Notes under the pieces: generated by a model
What the model saw: only the letters and a program-made list of their open reading frames with translations
Databases searched by the model: none
What the model was told of the DNA's origin: nothing
In this document: positions 6,605 through 9,091 of the stretch, in pieces
Position numbering within the stretch: position 1 is the stretch's first letter
How the letters are laid out: each line of letters begins with the position of its first letter
Made by a program: the position numbers and the translations under genes
Source: Nitrosomonadales bacterium
GTDB taxonomy: Bacteria; Pseudomonadota; Gammaproteobacteria; Burkholderiales; Gallionellaceae
Direction: 5' to 3'
Assembly (NCBI GenBank): GCA_016218465.1
Contig: JACREA010000029.1
Span: 1-9,091, forward strand
DNA length: 9,091 nucleotides

Positions 6605-8017
6605 TTGAGCGCACTTTCGATGCTACCCACCTTGATGATCGTTGATGACGATGCGTTAATCCGCGAAGGGCTGGCGACAGCCTTTCACAAGGACTTCAAG
6701 ATATATCAAGCCGACTCGCGCAATGCGGCTATAGATTTGTTGCGTTCCTTGCCTGCCCCTCCAGAGTTGGCACTGATTGATCTGGGACTGCCGCCCACCC
6801 CGCACCGTCCGGATGAAGGCTTTCACCTGATTGCCGAATTGCTGGCACACTCGCCAAAAGTAAACATATTCGTCTTGTCCGGGCAAGACGACCAAAGTAA
6901 CGCGCGCCATGCGCGTGCGCTGGGAGCGATAGACTTCATCGCCAAGCCTTGCGCTCCGGAAAAGATCAAGGAATACCTTGTCGATGCGCTAAAGGTTCAG
7001 AAAAGCGAAGACGACAATAAAAATCTGGATGGACAACTGCTCGGACTCATCGGCCAGAGTCCCCCTGTAAAAGCGTTACGAAGCCAAATTGAAATGTATG
7101 CCGCTATCCCTTATCCGGTTCTCATTGAAGGAGAATCAGGCAGCGGCAAGGAACTGGTTGCAGCCGCCATACAAAAACAGGGACCCAATTTGAAAGCGCC
7201 ATTTAAAGTGCTCAACTGCGCCGCAATCGCACCCACGCTGATCGAACCGACCCTGTTCGGCTACAGCAAAGGGGCATTCACCGGGGCCACGAATGCCCAA
7301 TCCGGTTTTTTTGAGGACGCTTCCGACGGCACGCTGTTCCTTGATGAGATCGGTGAAATGCCGCTTGAACTCCAAACCAAGTTGTTGCGCGTACTGGAGA
7401 ATGGCGAATATCAGCGCGTCGGCGAAACCGCAACACGCAAAAGCCGCGCGCGCATCATCGCCGCTACCAACCGCAACTTGCGCGATACAGTCAGAACCGG
7501 AACGTTTCGCGCCGATCTATACCATCGCCTGAACGTATTCTCGATCAAAGTCCCGCCTCTGCGCGAACTGGGCCAGGACAAGCTGTTATTGCTCAATCAT
7601 TTTCGCGCGTATTATGCCCGGCAAATCAAGCAGCCACCTTTCGAATTGCAACCGGATGCAATGCAACTCTGGGAACAATACAGCTTTCCGGGCAACACAC
7701 GGGAATTGCGCAACATCGTTATCCGGCTGGCTACAAAACACCCCGGGAAATCAGTCAGCGCGATGCAATTGCAGGACGAATTCGACCCGCTGGAAATGTC
7801 CGCACCCGAGCAGGGTGCCTCACCGGATTCCATAAAACAGCAGCTGCAGCAAGGCAACTTCAGCCTGAACCAGCATTTGCACGAACAGGAGAGCCGCTAT
7901 ATCAACGCCGCGCTGGAGCTCGCCTCGGGCAACATCAGCGAAGCCGCCAAACTGCTTGGCCTTAACCGCACTACCCTGCACAGTCGCATGGGCGCACACA
8001 CTAAGCTCAACGGATAG
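6605..8017 (+). CDS. Sigma54-dependent response regulator (REC-AAA+-Fis HTH), PrsR-like receiver
   Basis: This is a bacterial enhancer-binding protein of 470 residues that, once phosphorylated, should open RpoN promoters. The receiver spans about 9-130, with acidic pocket Asp14-16, phospho-acceptor Asp59, Ser92 and Lys114. The AAA+ domain spans about 148-378, with Walker A GESGSGKE at 176-183, an intact GAFTGA sigma54-contact loop at 223-228, Walker B GTLFLDEIGEM at 242-252 and arginine-finger region FRADLYHRLN. A Fis-type helix-turn-helix closes it (ASGNISEAAKLLGLNRTTLH, 440-459). The loop after Asp59 (GLPPTPHRPDEGF) is about five residues longer than in NtrC, which I associate with PEP-CTERM/exopolysaccharide PrsR regulators. 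No partner kinase is present. The target is unknown, but the adjacent ATPase gene suggests surface-structure control. Confidence 0.93.
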   Translation: MSALSMLPTLMIVDDDALIREGLATAFHKDFKIYQADSRNAAIDLLRSLPAPPELALIDLGLPPTPHRPDEGFHLIAELLAHSPKVNIFVLSGQDDQSNARHARALGAIDFIAKPCAPEKIKEYLVDALKVQKSEDDNKNLDGQLLGLIGQSPPVKALRSQIEMYAAIPYPVLIEGESGSGKELVAAAIQKQGPNLKAPFKVLNCAAIAPTLIEPTLFGYSKGAFTGATNAQSGFFEDASDGTLFLDEIGEMPLELQTKLLRVLENGEYQRVGETATRKSRARIIAATNRNLRDTVRTGTFRADLYHRLNVFSIKVPPLRELGQDKLLLLNHFRAYYARQIKQPPFELQPDAMQLWEQYSFPGNTRELRNIVIRLATKHPGKSVSAMQLQDEFDPLEMSAPEQGASPDSIKQQLQQGNFSLNQHLHEQESRYINAALELASGNISEAAKLLGLNRTTLHSRMGAHTKLNG

Positions 8018-8026
8018 GACTCAGTT

Positions 8027-9091
8027 ATGTATTTAGAGCACTTCGGACTTAATGAACCCCCCTTCAGGATCACACCCGTCACGGAATTCTTTTTTTCGGG
8101 GGCAAACCGCGGCGAAATTCTTGACGCGCTGATCTACTCGATCTGCGAAGTCGAGGGAATCGTCAAGGTCAGCGGCGAAGTCGGCAGCGGCAAAACCATG
8201 CTGTGCCGGATGTTGCTTGAAAAACTCCCCAGCCACATCGAGTCCATCTACCTGGCCAACCCCAGCCTGTCGCGCGAGGAGATGCTGTATGCGATTGCCG
8301 ACGGACTCGGCCTTAACATCAAAGGTGATCGTGTCGGCATCATCATGCAGAGCATCCAGAACCGGCTCGAGGAAAAAGCCCGTGAAGGCAAACGTATCGT
8401 TGTGCTGGTGGATGAGGCTCACGCCATGCCGCCGGATACACTGGAAGAATTGCGCCTGTTGTACAACCTGCAGGTCGGCAACGCAAAACTGTTGCAGCTG
8501 ATCCTGTTCGGGCAACCGGAACTGAACGACAAGCTGGATCAGCCGAACATGCGCCAGCTCAAGGATCGCATCGTGCATCACTTCAATATGCAGCCGCTGT
8601 CGCGCAACATCCTTGAAAATTACCTGATGTTCCGGATGCGCGCGGCCAATTACCGCGGCCCGAACATTTTTTCGCTGGATGCCGTCAAACTTATCGCAAA
8701 AGCTTCCAACGGATTGATGCGGCGCGTCAATGTCCTCGCGGATAAATCATTGTTGGCCGCATTTGTGGAAAACACACATAACATCGAAGCGCGCCATGTT
8801 CAGGCGGCGATGCGCGATAGCGAGCTCAAACCGGAACGCTCCCTGCCCGGCAAAAAAATACTGCTGGGAAGCGCAGTCGCCGCACTGGCTGTAATAGGCC
8901 TGGCAGTCTGGTGGGCTCTGGATAACCCGCAAACGCCCCCCCAGCCAACCACTTTGCCAATCGCTACCTCAGGTGACTCAGGACAGGCCGCTTCGACAGG
9001 CTCAGGACAGGCTCAGGATAGCCCGCCTGCCCAGCCGCCAGTTCCGCCAAACCCCATGCCTCAGGCACAATTAGCCACACCACAACCGGCC
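8027..9091 (+). CDS. ExeA/GspA/MshM-like AAA ATPase with membrane anchor (cut by right edge)
   Basis: The 355 visible residues form a cytoplasmic AAA ATPase of the ExeA/GspA/MshM type followed by a membrane helix. The N-terminus MYLEHFGLNEPPFRITP with FFFSGANRGEILDAL is the hallmark of this family. Walker A GEVGSGKT is at 50-57, Walker B VVLVDEAHAM at 125-134, and a sensor-like LILFGQPELNDKL at about 158-170. A single transmembrane segment spans about 278-298 (LLGSAVAALAVIGLAVWWAL), then a Pro/Gln/Ser-rich, presumably periplasmic linker runs off the window. Relatives help assemble secretins or type IV pilus machinery, often through a C-terminal peptidoglycan-binding domain, which would lie outside. 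The ATG is 9 bases after the regulator's stop, with AGGA overlapping that stop, so the two are probably coupled. The exact system cannot be told. Confidence 0.88.
   Translation, partial: MYLEHFGLNEPPFRITPVTEFFFSGANRGEILDALIYSICEVEGIVKVSGEVGSGKTMLCRMLLEKLPSHIESIYLANPSLSREEMLYAIADGLGLNIKGDRVGIIMQSIQNRLEEKAREGKRIVVLVDEAHAMPPDTLEELRLLYNLQVGNAKLLQLILFGQPELNDKLDQPNMRQLKDRIVHHFNMQPLSRNILENYLMFRMRAANYRGPNIFSLDAVKLIAKASNGLMRRVNVLADKSLLAAFVENTHNIEARHVQAAMRDSELKPERSLPGKKILLGSAVAALAVIGLAVWWALDNPQTPPQPTTLPIATSGDSGQAASTGSGQAQDSPPAQPPVPPNPMPQAQLATPQPA
8975..9019 (+). repeat. Short tandem/dispersed-type repeat inside the ATPase linker
   Basis: CTCAGGACAGGC occurs at 8977-8988 and 9001-9012 and begins again at 9012 (CTCAGGA), an 11-base spacing for the last two copies. 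Between them is TTCGACAGGCTCAGG, which resembles a widespread intergenic repeat core known to me from many proteobacterial genomes. Here it is translated in frame as the Ser/Gly/Gln-rich part of the periplasmic linker. Confidence 0.5.

Noticed and set aside
8033..8581. A 182-codon minus-strand frame opposite the ExeA-like ATPase
   Set aside because: The plus-strand frame has intact Walker A and B motifs and a coupled start; the minus frame has no signature.

Overview
The window looks like chromosomal core DNA from a betaproteobacterium. My best guess is the Nitrosomonadales/Gallionellaceae side, but this rests on gene order, the short-form hisG and protein flavour, and I could not run a database search. 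Eleven protein genes fill almost all of it, and none of the core genes is broken apart from the two cut by the window edges.

Positions 1-6443 are read on the minus strand, in the order mlaF, mlaE, mlaD, mlaC, mlaB, ibaG, murA, hisG, hisD (hisD is cut by the left edge). The first seven have the same order as the E. coli mlaFEDCB-ibaG-murA cluster. Histidine genes downstream of murA are a familiar betaproteobacterial arrangement. mlaFEDCB encodes the inner-membrane ABC complex and periplasmic carrier for retrograde phospholipid transport between the membranes. ibaG is a BolA-type iron-sulfur/redox partner, murA commits UDP-GlcNAc to peptidoglycan, and hisG and hisD catalyse the first and last steps of histidine synthesis. 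The strand therefore combines envelope upkeep with amino acid synthesis.

Positions 6444-6604 form a divergent intergenic region with a sigma70-like promoter candidate on each strand. From 6605 to the right edge the plus strand carries a sigma54-dependent response regulator (receiver, AAA+ and Fis-type HTH domains). Nine bases later comes an ExeA/MshM-like AAA ATPase with a membrane anchor and a Pro/Gln-rich tail, cut by the right edge. The pair looks like a control-plus-assembly module for a surface or secretion structure. The regulator's receiver has a long loop after the phospho-Asp, as remembered for PrsR-type exopolysaccharide/PEP-CTERM regulators.

The most unusual content is in the spacers. 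Every open spacer downstream of mlaE, except the short mlaD-mlaC and murA-hisG gaps, carries a different palindromic repeat. These are a 230-base imperfect inverted-repeat element between mlaE and mlaD that also supplies the mlaD ribosome binding site; a perfect 22-base-arm palindrome between mlaB and ibaG; a heptad-repeat hairpin between ibaG and murA; and a purine/pyrimidine-rich hairpin between hisG and hisD. Four of the eleven genes appear to use TTG or GTG starts. I found no tRNA, rRNA, CRISPR array, transposase gene or wholly new gene system.
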